Below are positions 45,070 to 56,857 of a DNA stretch of 64,000 nt, piece by piece. The DNA lies in assembly GCA_021292165.1 (NCBI GenBank), contig CM037877.1, positions 84,847,691 through 84,911,690 on the forward strand, given 5' to 3'. The position numbers and the translations under genes were made by a program. Numbering within the stretch: the first letter of the stretch is position 1; the number at the start of each line of letters is the position of its first letter. The notes beneath the pieces were generated by a model. The model ran no database searches. It saw only the letters and a program-made list of their open reading frames with translations, and was not told the origin of the DNA. The stretch is from Shinisaurus crocodilurus. Taxonomy: Eukaryota; Chordata; Lepidosauria; Squamata; Shinisauridae.

Positions 45070-45412
45070 TTTGTCAGGCATCTTAACCTCAGGGTCAGCC
45101 ATAAAAGTAAACTAGGCAGTGGCCCTGGAGTACCAGAAATCTGGGGTGGCATGAGGGGCTAGGACTAGGTTATGCCCTGGAGAGCTGCTGCCTATTGCTA
45201 TGCACAGCATAGGAGACAAGGCCACAAGGTGGAAGGGTTATGTGGTGGAGAATAATTCACCTCATGCAGCAAAAGCTTCTGAGGCAGTCCAGGTTATGCC
45301 ATGACTGGATAGGTCAACCTTATTCTGTGCAGCACACCAGGTACAGGTGATCTGTGTTGAAAAATCTATTTGTATATTACTGACATTTGATCAGGGTACA
45401 TGAACACCTAAT

Positions 45413-45998
45413 TGTTGGGGCTAGCTCTCCTAGCCCCTCCAGTTCTGATTCCCTAACTCCAAAACAGCACTGGTCAGATTCCGTGGGAATGGACTCTGGA
45501 ACAGACGGGGAGGGGCAGGGGGAAGAGGAGGCTGCAGCGGTGCCTCTCTGTGAAGATAACCAAGACCCAGCTGCGCCGTCAAGGTTACAGCTAGAGGCTG
45601 GGGGGGTGGGTGGGAGAAGAATCTCTGGGAAGGGGGGAACCAGCCTCTGTAACTGATGCTCGAGAGTAGTGTAAATTACATAGGCAAGAACAGCTGATGT
45701 CTCTTCATCACCTGGCTCTGTTGGCTAACAAGACTTTTGACCCGCCTTAGGGGCGGATTCGGTTCTCTAGTTTGAGGTTGAGGAAGCGCGAAACACCTCA
45801 GTGCAGAATCAACTGTTTAACATTCCTGACCTCCAATTGAGGGGATAAAGGGTCTTGAATCACTTTCTTTACTTTTGTGTAACACTTTTATGCAACCACC
45901 TGAGTTGCCCTGCTTTTGCTTAATAAAACTTTACAAAGAAACCCGTGAGCTGTGCTTGACTTCTGGCTGGAGACAGAGGAGTAGGAGACAGACAGACA

Positions 45999-46034
<36 letters not shown>

Positions 46035-46045
46035 AACACACACCA
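45413..46045 (+). mobile_element. Solo LTR 3 (633 bp), 5-bp TSD CTAAT
   Basis: Begins TGTTGGGGCTAGC and ends AACACACACCA, flanked by CTAAT at 45408-45412 and 46046-46050. A poly(A) signal AATAAA lies at 45922-45927, giving plus orientation. A (CA)n tract lies near the 3' end (about 46001-46032). No internal genes. Confidence 0.75.
46001..46032. repeat. (CA)n microsatellite
   Basis: About 16 CA units, within the solo LTR 3' end. Confidence 0.95.
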
Positions 46046-46226
46046 CTAATAGTAATGGTAAAGCTAATGGGTGAAGCTAATTGGTGATGTAGATGTGATT
46101 GGTACCTGGAGCTGTAAGTTGCTCTGAGTTTTCTAAAGGAAGAGCAGACTGTAAGCTAAATAAATAACAAAAACGAGTGTTGTACAGCTGACTTTGCTGT
46201 TGAAAATCTCCCAGTGTTGCATCAGT

Positions 46227-46263
<37 letters not shown>

Positions 46264-47562
46264 GAGAGACTCCTAGTCCATTATATTCCATGTAGTTTAC
46301 AGGTTGAATTTGCTAAAGTTCCAGAGTGCCTTGGAAAAGTAGAAAAGTTTTGACATAATATTATAGAGTGTGACACACGGGAAAGATGGCCCTCTAGGAC
46401 CTTGGGAGATATAATGAGGCAAAAATCCTTAACCATGCTGCTGATGGCTGAGAGTCAAACCATCCATCAGATGTGTGTTGCTCAGAGGTCTTTTGCTTTG
46501 AGTGGTCTTCTGTAAATGTTACAGTTCATTTTGGGGTCTAAGCCAGTTTCATTTCCCCCTTACTTTCTTTGGTATAATTGCTTGATGTGTATTTGATGTG
46601 TGCTTTTGACTTTGATGGTGTTGACAGCTGATTTTTTCTTTCATTCATTTGCACTGATGCTTCTTGAACAGAGTTTGTGTCTGGTGCTCCCTCTTTACTA
46701 GGTTTCATAAAGCCACTTTCCCTTTTTTTAAAGAAATAATTTGGGCACTATGCTAAGGCTGCTGCCTGCTCATGGTCGATTCACACTTTACAAGGCAAAT
46801 GCATTTGACACTTGCGCACTATGCATCAGTGAAAACTAGAGTTGCTGGGAGACAGTGTATACACATGCGGGGCGGGGGGCTGAACACAGTGGCCATGACC
46901 TGGGGAACTAATTGGCCACTACTCATCAGCCACAATCCAGATACTGTGGTAGTGACTTATTCCCTGGAACTGAAGCCCTGCCATCATGTTTATATCCTTG
47001 TCTGCTGTTGAATTGCTGTTATATAAAATGCAAGATAGAATTGAGGGTCAAGACTGCTCATATGATACATACATGGCACAACAAGTTTAGTACATTTGTG
47101 GGCGATGCACTTCCATGAATAAGAATTATAACATGAGGAGAAACCATCTGTTCCTTCTGCTGCAACAGAGTTGGATGTGAATGTATGGCACGGGCTGTGG
47201 GGTGACTAGTTCCTTTCAGGATACATCAAGGGTCCCATCTGAATTTAATTTAAAATTGATTTATTAATTTAAACATGTCCAACTTAGGTTTCTGCAGTTT
47301 AACATTGACATGATAGATCTCCTCCTCCTATTGGACTTTCCCCCTCGTCATACATTTCCAGATTCAAGCAGAATAATATCTGTTGGGAAAAATTTCCCCT
47401 GATCTTTCTCTTGCTGAGCAACAAAGTCTACAAGAAATACTACCAGTCATCTTGCTTTGCTGCATTGCTGCCTCATCTGCACATAGCAACCATGCAAGAA
47501 GCTCAGAGGCCTGGCCGTATTGTTGCTTTTGGTTTGCATTTCCAAACTTGCATGATTTAGAG
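46046..47562. other. Non-coding stretch with a (CA)n run
   Basis: (CA)n at about 46229-46257. No coding exon or element ends seen. Confidence 0.5.
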
Positions 47563-47699
47563 CCACCTCCCCAACCTGGTGACCTCTACAATGTTTTGGA
47601 CTTCAACTCCCATCAGCCCCAGCCAACATGGCCAATGGTTTGGAATGTTGGAAGTTGTAGTCCAAAACATCTGGGAGGTCACCAGGTTCGGGAAGGCTG
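47563..47699. mobile_element. Palindromic hAT MITE (137 bp)
   Basis: Arms 'gttttggacttcaactccca' and 'ggaagttgtagtccaaaaca'. Flanks atttagag and atgtagag match at 7 of 8 positions. Confidence 0.8.
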
Positions 47700-47794
47700 A
47701 TGTAGAGCATCCCTCCCACCCCCCGGAGTGGGAAGTGATGCTTCTCACATCGGGCGAGCAAGCAGATTGAATGTGGGTATCACTGTTGGCTGTG

Positions 47795-47856
47795 CTGGCT
47801 AGGGCTGATGGGAGTTGTAGGCCAAAACATTCAGGGCCACAAGTTGCTCACCCCTG
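47795..47856. repeat. Right half of a palindromic hAT MITE
   Basis: 'gatgggagttgtaggccaaa' then a TTGCTCACCCCTG end; the left half is missing. Confidence 0.6.
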
Positions 47857-47863
47857 CTATATA

Positions 47864-48014
47864 CAGTATTTTTCCATGTATAAGACTATATTTTTTCCTA
47901 AAATTGTTAGACTAAAAATTGAGGGTCGTCTTATACACAGAAGTAAGCCGAGGAGAGAACCGCGCGGTTGCGAAACTGCCCAGTGGGGGTCGTCTTATAC
48001 ACAGAAAAATACGG
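47864..48014. mobile_element. MITE with 'GTATTTTTC..TATAAGAC' termini (151 bp)
   Basis: Left CAGTATTTTTCCATGTATA and right TATACACAGAAAAATACGG are inverted, flanked by TA dinucleotides at 47862-47863 and 48015-48016. Fits a Tc1-mariner-type MITE. Interior includes 'gggtcgtcttatacacaga' twice. Confidence 0.82.
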
Positions 48015-49070
48015 TAGGATATATTTATTCCATGCGGTTTCACCACCACCACCACCATCCACCCACCCACTTCTGCTTTCTTATATGAACGCCAGTACTA
48101 TTAAGCTGCCTGGCACAGCTGACGCAAACAGCACAGTTAGTAAGATACCTGGCTGGTCTTTTTTCCTTGTGTGGACTACAGAAGGCAGGCAGGCCTCTTT
48201 GTGCATATGTGCTGCCAGATTCAGAAGTGCCTTAAATGTGCTACCAAACCCTTTCATACATCTCGGTCTCGGCTGGTTCTCACTTAGTATCCTCTGCAGG
48301 ATTGGAAGTCTTCCTGTCGCTGTAATTATTTAGGTCATTTCTGTCCTTGATAAAAAGAGTTTCCCATAGGTAAAGCTTGACATATTTCTGTTTATCACTC
48401 TTTCCTCTCCTAAACTTGAGGGAACATCTGCCTAAATGCTCCTTATGTGCTATTTTCCCTTTTCTTTGCAATTTTGTACTTCAAAATTATTTATTATTTT
48501 GTATTCCTCTTTGTATTTCACATGGTTTTGTCAATTTTGGTTTTGTCAATTATTACATTATTATCCATTATTATCCATTTTATAAAATTTCCTCCAAAAT
48601 CCATGTACTCCAAAATTTTAAATAGAAAAGTCCAGTTCAAGTTCTGGTTGTATTCTAAAAGAATGTAAAAAACTAGGCAGAATTATTCCCTCATGCGGGA
48701 CAGACAAAATGGCAAACAAAATTTGGTCTGGATCAGCCATGAAAGGGAAGAGGTTTGGAGAACTGTAAATATCTCCAGTGCTTAGGAGTTCTCTAGACAA
48801 GGACTTTCTCTCCAGCACCAGCTACATGACTTGACTGGAAATTCATGGCTGAAACCTGGCATTTTTTCAAAGAGGTAAGGCAGGTAGCAAACTTCTGTGT
48901 AAAGCAACAATAGTGTGGCACTAGTCACACTAATGTTATTTGAAAATAATTTGTATTTGATATATAAACCTGACCCTCTTAGACTTACATCTGGAACTTG
49001 TTTCCCTTTAACCATAAAGGCAAATACAGCGTTGGCACTATATAAGTTGTAAATGATAAGAAAGAACGCC
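48015..49070. other. Non-coding AT-rich stretch
   Basis: Contains a short direct repeat 'ttattatccatt' near 48560. Nothing recognised. Confidence 0.45.
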
Positions 49071-49440
49071 TTCTCCCATACAAGCCTGCCAGGTTCTTAA
49101 GATCTTCTGGAGAGGCCCTTCTTTCGAGACCACCACCTTCAGAGGCACATTTTGTGGCAACATGAGAGAGGACGTTTTCAGTCCTCTCCAGCTCACAGGC
49201 TGGAGGCTAGGTTTGCTCCTTCTCTGCTATCTTTCCACCAGCAGGCAAAGATCGCTTTATTCAAGAAGGCCTTTGGTCTGTAAGTGGGTCTGTTTGGTTG
49301 GGTGTTGTTTTTATTCTGTAATTGTTAAGTTTTCATTGTATTTTAAAGTATTGTTTTATTGTTTTAACCAATTTTAATTGTCTCTGTAAGCCGCCTTGAG
49401 TGCCATTTTGTGGTAGAAAGGGGGTACAAATCAAATCAAT
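49071..49440 (+). mobile_element. L2-type LINE 3' end
   Basis: Reads LLPYKPARFLRSSGEALLSR near the start, a C-terminal RT-region signature of L2/CR1-type LINEs, then a decayed frame. It ends with 'gtaagccgccttgagtgcca' and a tail like the SINE at 33279-33535. The coding region is broken and 5'-truncated. Confidence 0.7.
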
Positions 49441-50845
49441 CAATCGTAGAAGTGATGGTAGTAGCAGTGGCAAAAAGCATTTCTTTTTCCACCAGTATTT
49501 TAAAGATATCTCAGGTATTCACATAGATCCAAAAATCACAAATTCAGAACTGGAAGCATTGTGATAAATTTCTGTGTTATTACCTGCCAGACATTCCAGT
49601 GGTAAAGCAGCCATGGCAATTAAGGTTTTGTTTTTTGTTTTTTTGGTATTTCAGATCCCTCTACAGACGTGTTAAGTTTCTTGAGGTGGAAGTGCCTTCC
49701 ACTCCTGCAACAGAATCTTTGGATCCACGCCATTATTAAATTATGCCATTTTTTAAAACTCCTGCTGCTTTTTCGTTATATTCTGAGCAAGTCTTAGCTC
49801 CACTTGGCAATGAGCTATTCTCTAATTTCTTCCTCTTTTTCTTAGTGTATATCCATTTTTCATTTTTAAATTAAAACCTTTTTCTGTTCTTATTGTCTTT
49901 CATTTTTGCTGAAATATAATACAGTACAATTTGCTTGAATGACGCATAACTTCAGAAACAACCAGCAAAGTGTCTTGTCTCCCTGCTTGTTGTGTTTTGG
50001 GGGAGGGGCAGGGGAGAGAACTCTTTAAGTGCTGGGAGGGAACTGATAATATTCAATTGTGTGTTGCTGCATTTCTTCAAATTGAAATGTCTTCCTAGCC
50101 TGCGGCATTTTGTGCTCAGTAATGGACATTGTTAGGGAATGCATGTCAACCTTTTATTTACTGGTTCAGATCTTTACACTTTAGGGAAGCAGTTCTTTGG
50201 CATAGAATAAATTTTCTCAGTCTCTTGCTCAACAAGCTTTATATATCTCATCTCCATTATCACTTCTTGAGGTGTCTGAAGATTTCATCCTAGCATACAA
50301 AAATATGCAAATTTGGAAAATTATGTCAGCAACAGTGCCTATTAATTAGAAAGTGAAACTGCTTTTGTAAACCAAGAGATCTGTATACAGGGAAAGAGCT
50401 TTGCCAACTGAAACGTAATTGATAGAATATTGTCTTGATGTCATCCAAGCTTAACGCTTGCATCCTGCATCCCTTCCCGAAAGCACGTGATGGAATTGAT
50501 GAAGGGCCCCAGAAGGAGATAGAAGACAGTGGCAATGTGTTGTACAGTGTCCTGTGGAACGAGATCATATCTGCCTGCAAAATTGGTGTGGGTGGGTGTT
50601 GGTATCCTGCATGCTGAAAACAGGCAAAGCCATGTCTTGACCATAATGTCATCTATGTTCATCAGCAAACTCCATATGCGTAAGATCAAACCTGGCATCG
50701 GCACCCGGCTTGGTGACTCTGAAACATGTACACTCCCCTCAAGGTACACATAATGTGTACATTTCACTGTTTTGATGGCCTTATAAATCACTTTGAGCAC
50801 TCATTGAGTGGAGGGATGATTTAGAAATCCATTTTAATAAAATAA
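49441..50845. other. Non-coding stretch
   Basis: No coding exon or element ends seen. Some low-complexity T and A runs. Confidence 0.45.
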
Positions 50846-51104
50846 AAAGAATTGTGGTGGATCAGACCAAAGGCCTATCTAGTCCAGCATTCTGTTCCCA
50901 CAGTGGACAACCAGATGCCATGAGAAGCCCACAGGCAGGACATAAGTGAAACAGCACCCTCCTGCTTGTATTCCCGTGGCAACTGGTATTCTGAGGCATG
51001 CTGCCTCTGATACTGGAGGATGACTAGTAGCCATTGTTAGCCTTGTCCTCCATGAATTTGTCTAATCCTCTTTTAAAATCATCGAAGTTGGTTTTGTGCG
51101 ACCC

Positions 51105-51452
51105 CATTTGCACAACACTAGGGTGGTTAATAAGCCACCGTGGCTTGTTAACCACACTGCACATGCTGGTTGTGTGCTGGCTTGATTTACATAATTACCT
51201 TCGCCAGACGTGGCTTCTCATGATGTCTGAACCCAGCAGGGCTGGGTGGTTGGAGTAGTTAACAAACCACCCAGAATTCATGGCCTGTTGTAGGGTTGCT
51301 GAGTAGTTTGTTACCCACCCTCGCTGGCTTTGGATGTCACAACAAGCCACATCCGGTGAGGGTAATTATGTAAATTGGGCTGGCACATGACCAGCATGCC
51401 CAGGGTGGTTAACAAGCCACCATGGCTTATTAACCACCCTCATGTTGTGTGA
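51105..51452. mobile_element. Double-hairpin foldback element (about 348 bp)
   Basis: Outer arms TTGCACAACACTAGGGTGG and its inverse near 51415-51450. Each arm also folds on itself: GTGGTTAATAAGCCAC with GTGGCTTGTTAACCAC (51121-51155), and the mirror near 51405-51440. No coding capacity. Flanking duplication not determined. Located inside CR1. Confidence 0.72.
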
Positions 51453-51461
51453 ACTGGCCCT

Positions 51462-51521
51462 ATTTATTTATTTATTTATTTATTTATTATATTTATACCC
51501 CGCCTTTTTTCCTGCAAGGAA
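51462..51521 (-). repeat. SINE/L2-type tail, minus strand
   Basis: (TTTA)n then 'tttataccccgcc' and 'cctgcaaggaac', the tail of the SINE at 33279-33535; the body is absent. Confidence 0.75.
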
Positions 51522-51934
51522 CCTACATTTTGTGGTAGTGAATTCCATAGTTCGACTATGAATTGTGTGAAGAAGTACTAGGTATCTGGACGTACCTGAG
51601 TTCTATTATGAGAGAAAAACTTCTCCCCATCCATTTTCTCCACATCATGCATAATATTATATGCATCAGTCATGCCTCCCCCTTTTACCTTGCCTTTTAA
51701 AAAAAAAAACCTATATAGCTCCAGACATTGTTGCACTTCTTGGGGAGGCTGCTCCAGCTCCTTGATCATTTTGGTTGCCCTTTTCTGCACACCTGCTTGA
51801 TCTGCCTTATTCAAAGGACAGGATGTTTAGAAAACCTTTAGCTAAGCTTTTCATTGATGAAGTGCCAAAGAAAAAGCCTTCTTTCACCTCTCTAACAAAC
51901 CTAACGGCCACCAAAACCTTCCATTGCTCTAGCT

Positions 51935-52070
51935 CAGGGCTCTCCAACCTTGGGTCCCCAGATGTTGCTGGCCTACAGCTCCCAGCATACCCAGCCAGCA
52001 TGGCTAATGGCAAGGGATTCTGGGAGCTGTAGGCCAGCAACATCTGGGGACCCAAGGTTGGAGAGCCCTG
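51935..52070. mobile_element. Palindromic hAT MITE, intact (136 bp)
   Basis: Begins CAGGGCTCTCCAACCTTGGG and ends with its exact inverse, flanked by CTCTAGCT at 51927-51934 and 52071-52078. Same subfamily as 18606-18737 and 55921-56056. Confidence 0.94.
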
Positions 52071-52078
52071 CTCTAGCT

Positions 52079-53548
52079 AGAGCGTGGCTACTAATACCAC
52101 AACTAACGAAAATACCTGCCTAAGTGGGGCAGAGACCAGAAAAGAGCGGGAGGGGCAAAGTGAACATACTCCTACAACTCCTTAACTGTCGGCTTAATGA
52201 CAAGAAATGTGACAGATACATGCATGCCCCCTTTACAGTACCCAGCAAGAGGTGGGCATCAAATACATTTTTGCACTGGGATGGGAACAGCTCATCTGAG
52301 ACAGATGAGTCCTAGATATCCTCTCCAGTACGTTACTTAGTTTGAGGGACGACCAATGGAATGCCTGGGCCACCTGGCTTTATTTGCTTTGCAGCACACT
52401 TGTTCCAAAATGTTTAGCACACCTCACCGTGCTTGAAATGACTTCCATTTTACTTGGTGAGTTTTTTTCTGTTTTGTTTGCTGTTCATTTTCACAAAAAC
52501 ATGTTTGTGGTACTGTTGCTGTTTTGTATTGTGCCATGGAAACCAGCTGATCTCTCTCTCTCTCTCTTTGGCAAATAACAGATTGAAAATCAAGCACAAG
52601 TTTGATTGTTCTTGTTCATCCTGTGTACTATAGCAAAATGTCAAGAAATCCAAATGACCTCTTTGGATATACTGCATGGAGTGTATTGAAAAGCATAGGA
52701 GAACAGGCTTATAGGACTCTTGAGCAGCTCTAGGTTGTGGTTTTATTTTATGTATTGCTCTGAATTTAAACCTTGTGCTATTCCCTGTAGAATGGCTTAC
52801 GGCAATCCAAATATTATTTAAATGAGAAAACATTTATACTTTAAGATTGAAGACATATTGGGGCTCTGTATATTTTGGCTGTAAACACGTTCTGCATTAC
52901 TGGCTGAGAAATTAAGTGGCAAGTAGCCCACAGAAGACTTTCAGCCGTTATTGCTTGTGTTGCAGAGTGCCACCAGCAGAGGGAGTGCAAGTTAACAAAC
53001 ATCCCCCAGTTGAAGAGTGAGTGCTTCCTAATACATTTGCATTCATTGGAGATATCAGAGCTGTAGTGAAATAATTGAAAGGTGGGATATTGATGTTTTA
53101 AAATAAATTTGATACCTGCAGCTAAGTTAGTGAAGTGCACTCCTAGACACTTGGATTGAAGTAACTTTGAGGTGTATTTTCAGCCTCTTAGAAGAAGATG
53201 TACTAATGATTAATATAATCCACAAAATGTATTTGTTACATTGCTGCAGCCCACCCCAGACAAATACACATACATAGTTTTTCTTTCTTTCAGTTTCCTC
53301 TCAAGTTACCCAGTCTTCCTTCTAGTTCCCACATACCAGGGATACATCTTGAATCTCCATATCTTTTCTCCACTTTTTCATTTTGCTCTAGAACCTGACT
53401 GAGTCCCCTGATCAGATTGAACTCTGAAGTTAAGCAGTTCTTATTTTTAAGAAAATGTTTCTGGGAAGGGAAAATGGTGTTTAACACCTTTTGGCACATT
53501 CACATGGAGTTAATGGCCATGTCCTTACTATAGCTCTGGACCAAGGTA
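52079..53548. other. Non-coding stretch
   Basis: A (CT)n run lies near 52550-52570. No gene recognised. Confidence 0.45.
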
Positions 53549-53764
53549 AGAACATAAGAAGAACCATGCTGGATCAGACCAAAGGCCTTTCTAGTCCAGC
53601 ATTCTGTTCCCACAGTGGCCAACGAGATGTCCATGGGAAGCCCACAGGCAGGACATGAGCGCAATAGGAGCCTCCTGCTCATATTCCTCAGCAACTGGTA
53701 TTGAGAGGCATACTGCCTTGAATACTGGAGGTAATATTTAGTCACCATGATTAGTAGCCATTGA

Positions 53765-53828
<64 letters not shown>

Positions 53829-53875
53829 TAGCAGCCATTGATAGCCACTAGGATGTTTCTAGATGTGGGAATTTT
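53549..53875 (-). mobile_element. CR1-type LINE 3' UTR with (TAA)n expansion
   Basis: 3' end 'aagaacataagaagaacc' and 'gaccaaaggcctttctagtc' match the copies at 11464 and 50846. A (TAA)n microsatellite (53766-53829) lies inside. Confidence 0.78.
53766..53829. repeat. (TAA)n microsatellite
   Basis: About 21 TAA units. Confidence 0.95.
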
Positions 53876-54352
53876 AGTAACATCCAATCATTGTTTTTTG
53901 CGTTCACACTGCAAGCAGAATAGCATACCTACCTGTTTCCATATCTGTAGTGGGAAGTCTCCATTTCCCCAATCCCAGATGTCCCCAACCCCACAAACCA
54001 TTTAATATAGTGCTATATTAACTGGCAATGCCCTTCCTCTTCCACAAAATCCTTCTATAATGTCTACTTCCAAGAAAGTTCCATTCAGCAAAGGTTGCTA
54101 GCAATGTCCAATAAAAGTTTACTGCTTGCAGGTTTAGCCTAATTTATTACGTACTTCCAATTGATCCTGGATGGGAAATTAGGAATTGTCCCTTGAATAG
54201 CCTTTCTAAATTGCCCTGAAGTCAGTTTCTGTTCCCTTGGGGGGGGGGAGGCTTAAATTACTGCTTTCCCATTATTAGTAGTATTAAATTGAATAGCAAA
54301 ATAGTGCTATAAACAGAGAAACAGTAAAATCAACCCAGTTTATATAGTATGC
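53876..54352. other. Non-coding stretch
   Basis: A G-run lies near 54241-54250. Nothing recognised. Confidence 0.45.
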
Positions 54353-54471
54353 CAGTTTCCCCTTCAAATGTATTAGATTACAGCACCCATCATCCCCAGC
54401 CAGCATGGCCAATGAGGATGGTGCAAGTTGTAGTACAACTCATCTAGAGGGCAGCCAGTTGGGGAAGGTTG
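54353..54471. mobile_element. Palindromic hAT MITE, decayed
   Basis: CAGTTTCCCCTTC...GGGGAAGGTTG ends and 'ccagccagcatggccaatga' centre. The target duplication is not visible. Confidence 0.6.
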
Positions 54472-55055
54472 TTGGAGTAGGTGATGATGTGTGAAGTACT
54501 GGTACTCAGGGCTTAAGCATAAAGCCTGATGTCCATTGCTTGGAATCTGGATGGAAAGAAGTTGTTCTTTTTGGTGAGCTACAAGTTACAGTGCCTTGCA
54601 GAAGTATTCACACACCTGTTTGACTTTCCCACATTTTGTTGTGTTACAACCTGGAATTGAAATGGATTTAATTGACATTGTTACCACTTGATGTACACAA
54701 GATACTCAACACTGTGAAGGTGCAAAATATTTTTATTGTGGCACAAAAGTTAAGTAAACAAAAACAAACTGGCACTTGTTGATTGTATAAGTATTCACCC
54801 CCTGTGCTGGTGCAACCCACTGCCTCCAGAAGTCACATACTGTAAGTACGTAGTTGAATGGAGTCCACCTGTGTGCAGTTCCAGCGCCACATGATCTCAG
54901 ATCAAATACACCTGTTTCTGGAAGGACCCAGAGTTTGTCAGAAAGCATGTCTAAACAAACAGCATCATGAAGACCAAGGAGTTAGCAAAACAACTCCAGG
55001 ATAAAGTTGTGCAGAAGCACCAGTCAGGGTTGGGTTATAAAAAAAATCCCAAACC

Positions 55056-55860
55056 ATGAACATCCCCCGGAGCACTGTTAAATCCATTATTACAAAATGG
55101 AAAGAATATGGCTCAACCGTGACTCTGCCTAGAGAAGGCCATCCACCAAAACTCAGTGACCAGGTAAGGAGGGCATTAGTCAGAGAAGCAACCAAGAGGC
55201 CAATGGTAACTCTGAAGGAGCTGGAGAGATCTGCAGCTGAGATGGGAGAAGCCATCCAAGGGACAACGATTACCCAGATGCTACACAAAGCTGGGCTTTA
55301 TGGAAGAGTGATGAGAAGAAAGCCATTGCTGAAACAAACCCATATCAAAGCCCTTTTGGAGTTTGCAAAAAGGCATGTGTGAGTGTGAGACACAGAAAAC
55401 ATGTGGGAAAAGGTTCTCTGGTCTGATGAGACCCAAATGGAACTTTTTGGCCTTGCCGCAAAACGCTATGTGTGGTGCAAAGCCAACAGTGCTCATTGCC
55501 CTAAGAACACCAAAGTTGCCCTAAGAACACCACCCCAGCATCATGGGGTGGAGATGCTTTTTCTCAGCAGGGACTGGGAAATTGGTCATGATTGAGGGCA
55601 AGATGGATGGAGCCAAATACAGGGCAATTCTAGAGGAAAACCTGTTTCAGGTCTGCAAGGGACCTGGGACTGGGGTGGAGGTTCACCTTCCAGCAGGACA
55701 ATTACCCTAAACACACAGCCCAAGTAACACTGGAGTGGTTTAAAACCAAGAATCTGAAAGTCTTAGAATGGCCCTGTCAAAGCCCAGACCTCAGTCTGAT
55801 TGAGAATCTGTGGCAAGACTTGAACATTGTTGTTCACCAACGGTCCTGACAGGGCTGGAG
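55056..55860 (+). pseudogene. Tc1-like transposase, broken
   Basis: The enzyme would cut and paste the element. The N-terminal part starts MNIPRSTVKSIITKW, a helix-turn-helix DNA-binding region, followed by a second one (VTLKELERSAAEMG). The catalytic region follows: LWSDETQ (first Asp, about 55422), FQQDNYPKHTA (second Asp, about 55697) and SPDLSLIENLW (Glu, about 55806), the DD34E pattern of Tc1. It is split by stops after AKRHV (55383) and after IGHD (55595), and by a direct duplication of 'gccctaagaacacca' at about 55498-55531. The true N-terminus probably lies upstream (near 54966, MKTKELAKQ), but this is uncertain. Confidence 0.85.
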
Positions 55861-55920
55861 CAATTTTGCCAGGAAGAATAGGCAAACATTGCAGGATCCA
55901 GATGCATATAGCTGATAGAG

Positions 55921-56056
55921 CAGGCCTCTCCAACCTTGGGTCCCCAGATGTTGCTGGCCTACAGCTCCCAGCACACCCAGCCAGCATGGCTAATGGCAAG
56001 GGATTCTGGGAGCTGTCGTTCAGCAACATCTGGGGACCCAAGGTTGGAGAGCCCTG
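55921..56056. mobile_element. Palindromic hAT MITE nested in the Tc1 element (136 bp)
   Basis: CAGGCCTCTCCAACC...GGTTGGAGAGCCCTG, flanked by exact TGATAGAG at 55913-55920 and 56057-56064. Inserted between the end of the transposase and the right terminus. Confidence 0.94.
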
Positions 56057-56331
56057 TGATAGAGACTTACCCAAGAAGATTTGCAGGTGTAATTGCTGCC
56101 AAAGGTGCTTCTACCAAGTATTGACTTGGGGGTGAATACTTATGCAAGCAACAAGTGCCAGCTTGTTTTTGTTAACTTTTGTGCCACAATAAAACTATTT
56201 TGCATCTTCACCGTGTTGAGTATCTTGTGTACATCAAGTGGTAACAATGCCAATTAAATCCATTTCAATTCCAGGTTGTAACACAACAAAATATGGAAGC
56301 CAAAGGGGGTGAATACTTCTGCAAGGCACCC

Positions 56332-56857
56332 TAGAATCTATTAAATCCCTCTGGTTAGAAGCATTAAGGAATCCTCTTAAATCATAGTTTTCTAGGGCAG
56401 TTTCCATAGAGACCTCTTAAATAGATCTCTTGTGAATTCTAAACAGTTTTCAAAGGCCAAAGCATGCTTTTTAATTTTCTTAGAAAATTAAAAATGTAAA
56501 TAAAGGTAATTTTGTTCTCTACCAGGGGGAAAAAACTGTTGAGCAATAAGCTTGACTGGAAAGAGGTTTCTGAAGTTGACCTTGGACAAAGATGAATTAT
56601 TTAAAAGATAGGACAGAAAGTATCTTTGCATAGATTCAGGTTTGAAAAGGGGCAAAGCATGATTCTTCATGTCAGTGAAATGTCCCTGAAGAATAGTGCT
56701 TTAAATTTTTCAGCACTGGATTTAAATGTACAGTTGCAAAAACTAAGGATGGTTCTTCTGTTGGAAAAGAAACAGAAAGATAAAAGACAAATGCCTTAAA
56801 TTATCAATTGCCTAAGCCTATAGTATTCTCTTACATAAATTTCATGGGACCTTATTA
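56332..56857. other. Non-coding stretch
   Basis: AT-rich; nothing recognised. Confidence 0.45.

Larger units (their letters stand above)
50846..51800 (-). mobile_element. CR1-type LINE 3' part, minus strand, split by insertions
   Basis: The complement gives first the decayed ORF2 end (51800-51522: VQKRATKMIKELEQ, then YNIMHDVEKMDGEKFF), then the 3' UTR (51090-50846) ending before 'gatccaccacaattct'. The two parts are separated by a foldback element (51105-51452) and a SINE-type tail (51462-51521). Same LINE family as 56858-62235. Confidence 0.78.
54589..56331 (+). mobile_element. Tc1-like DNA transposon (1743 bp)
   Basis: Left CAGTGCCTTGCAGAAGTATT and right AATACTTCTGCAAGGCACCC are inverted termini. 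TA dinucleotides flank at 54587-54588 and 56332-56333. It carries a broken transposase gene and a nested hAT MITE. A 145-bp excess over typical 1.6-kb relatives is explained by the MITE. Confidence 0.93.

Noticed and set aside
53766..53829. CRISPR-like or functional repeat array
   Set aside because: Simple triplet microsatellite without spacers, in vertebrate DNA.
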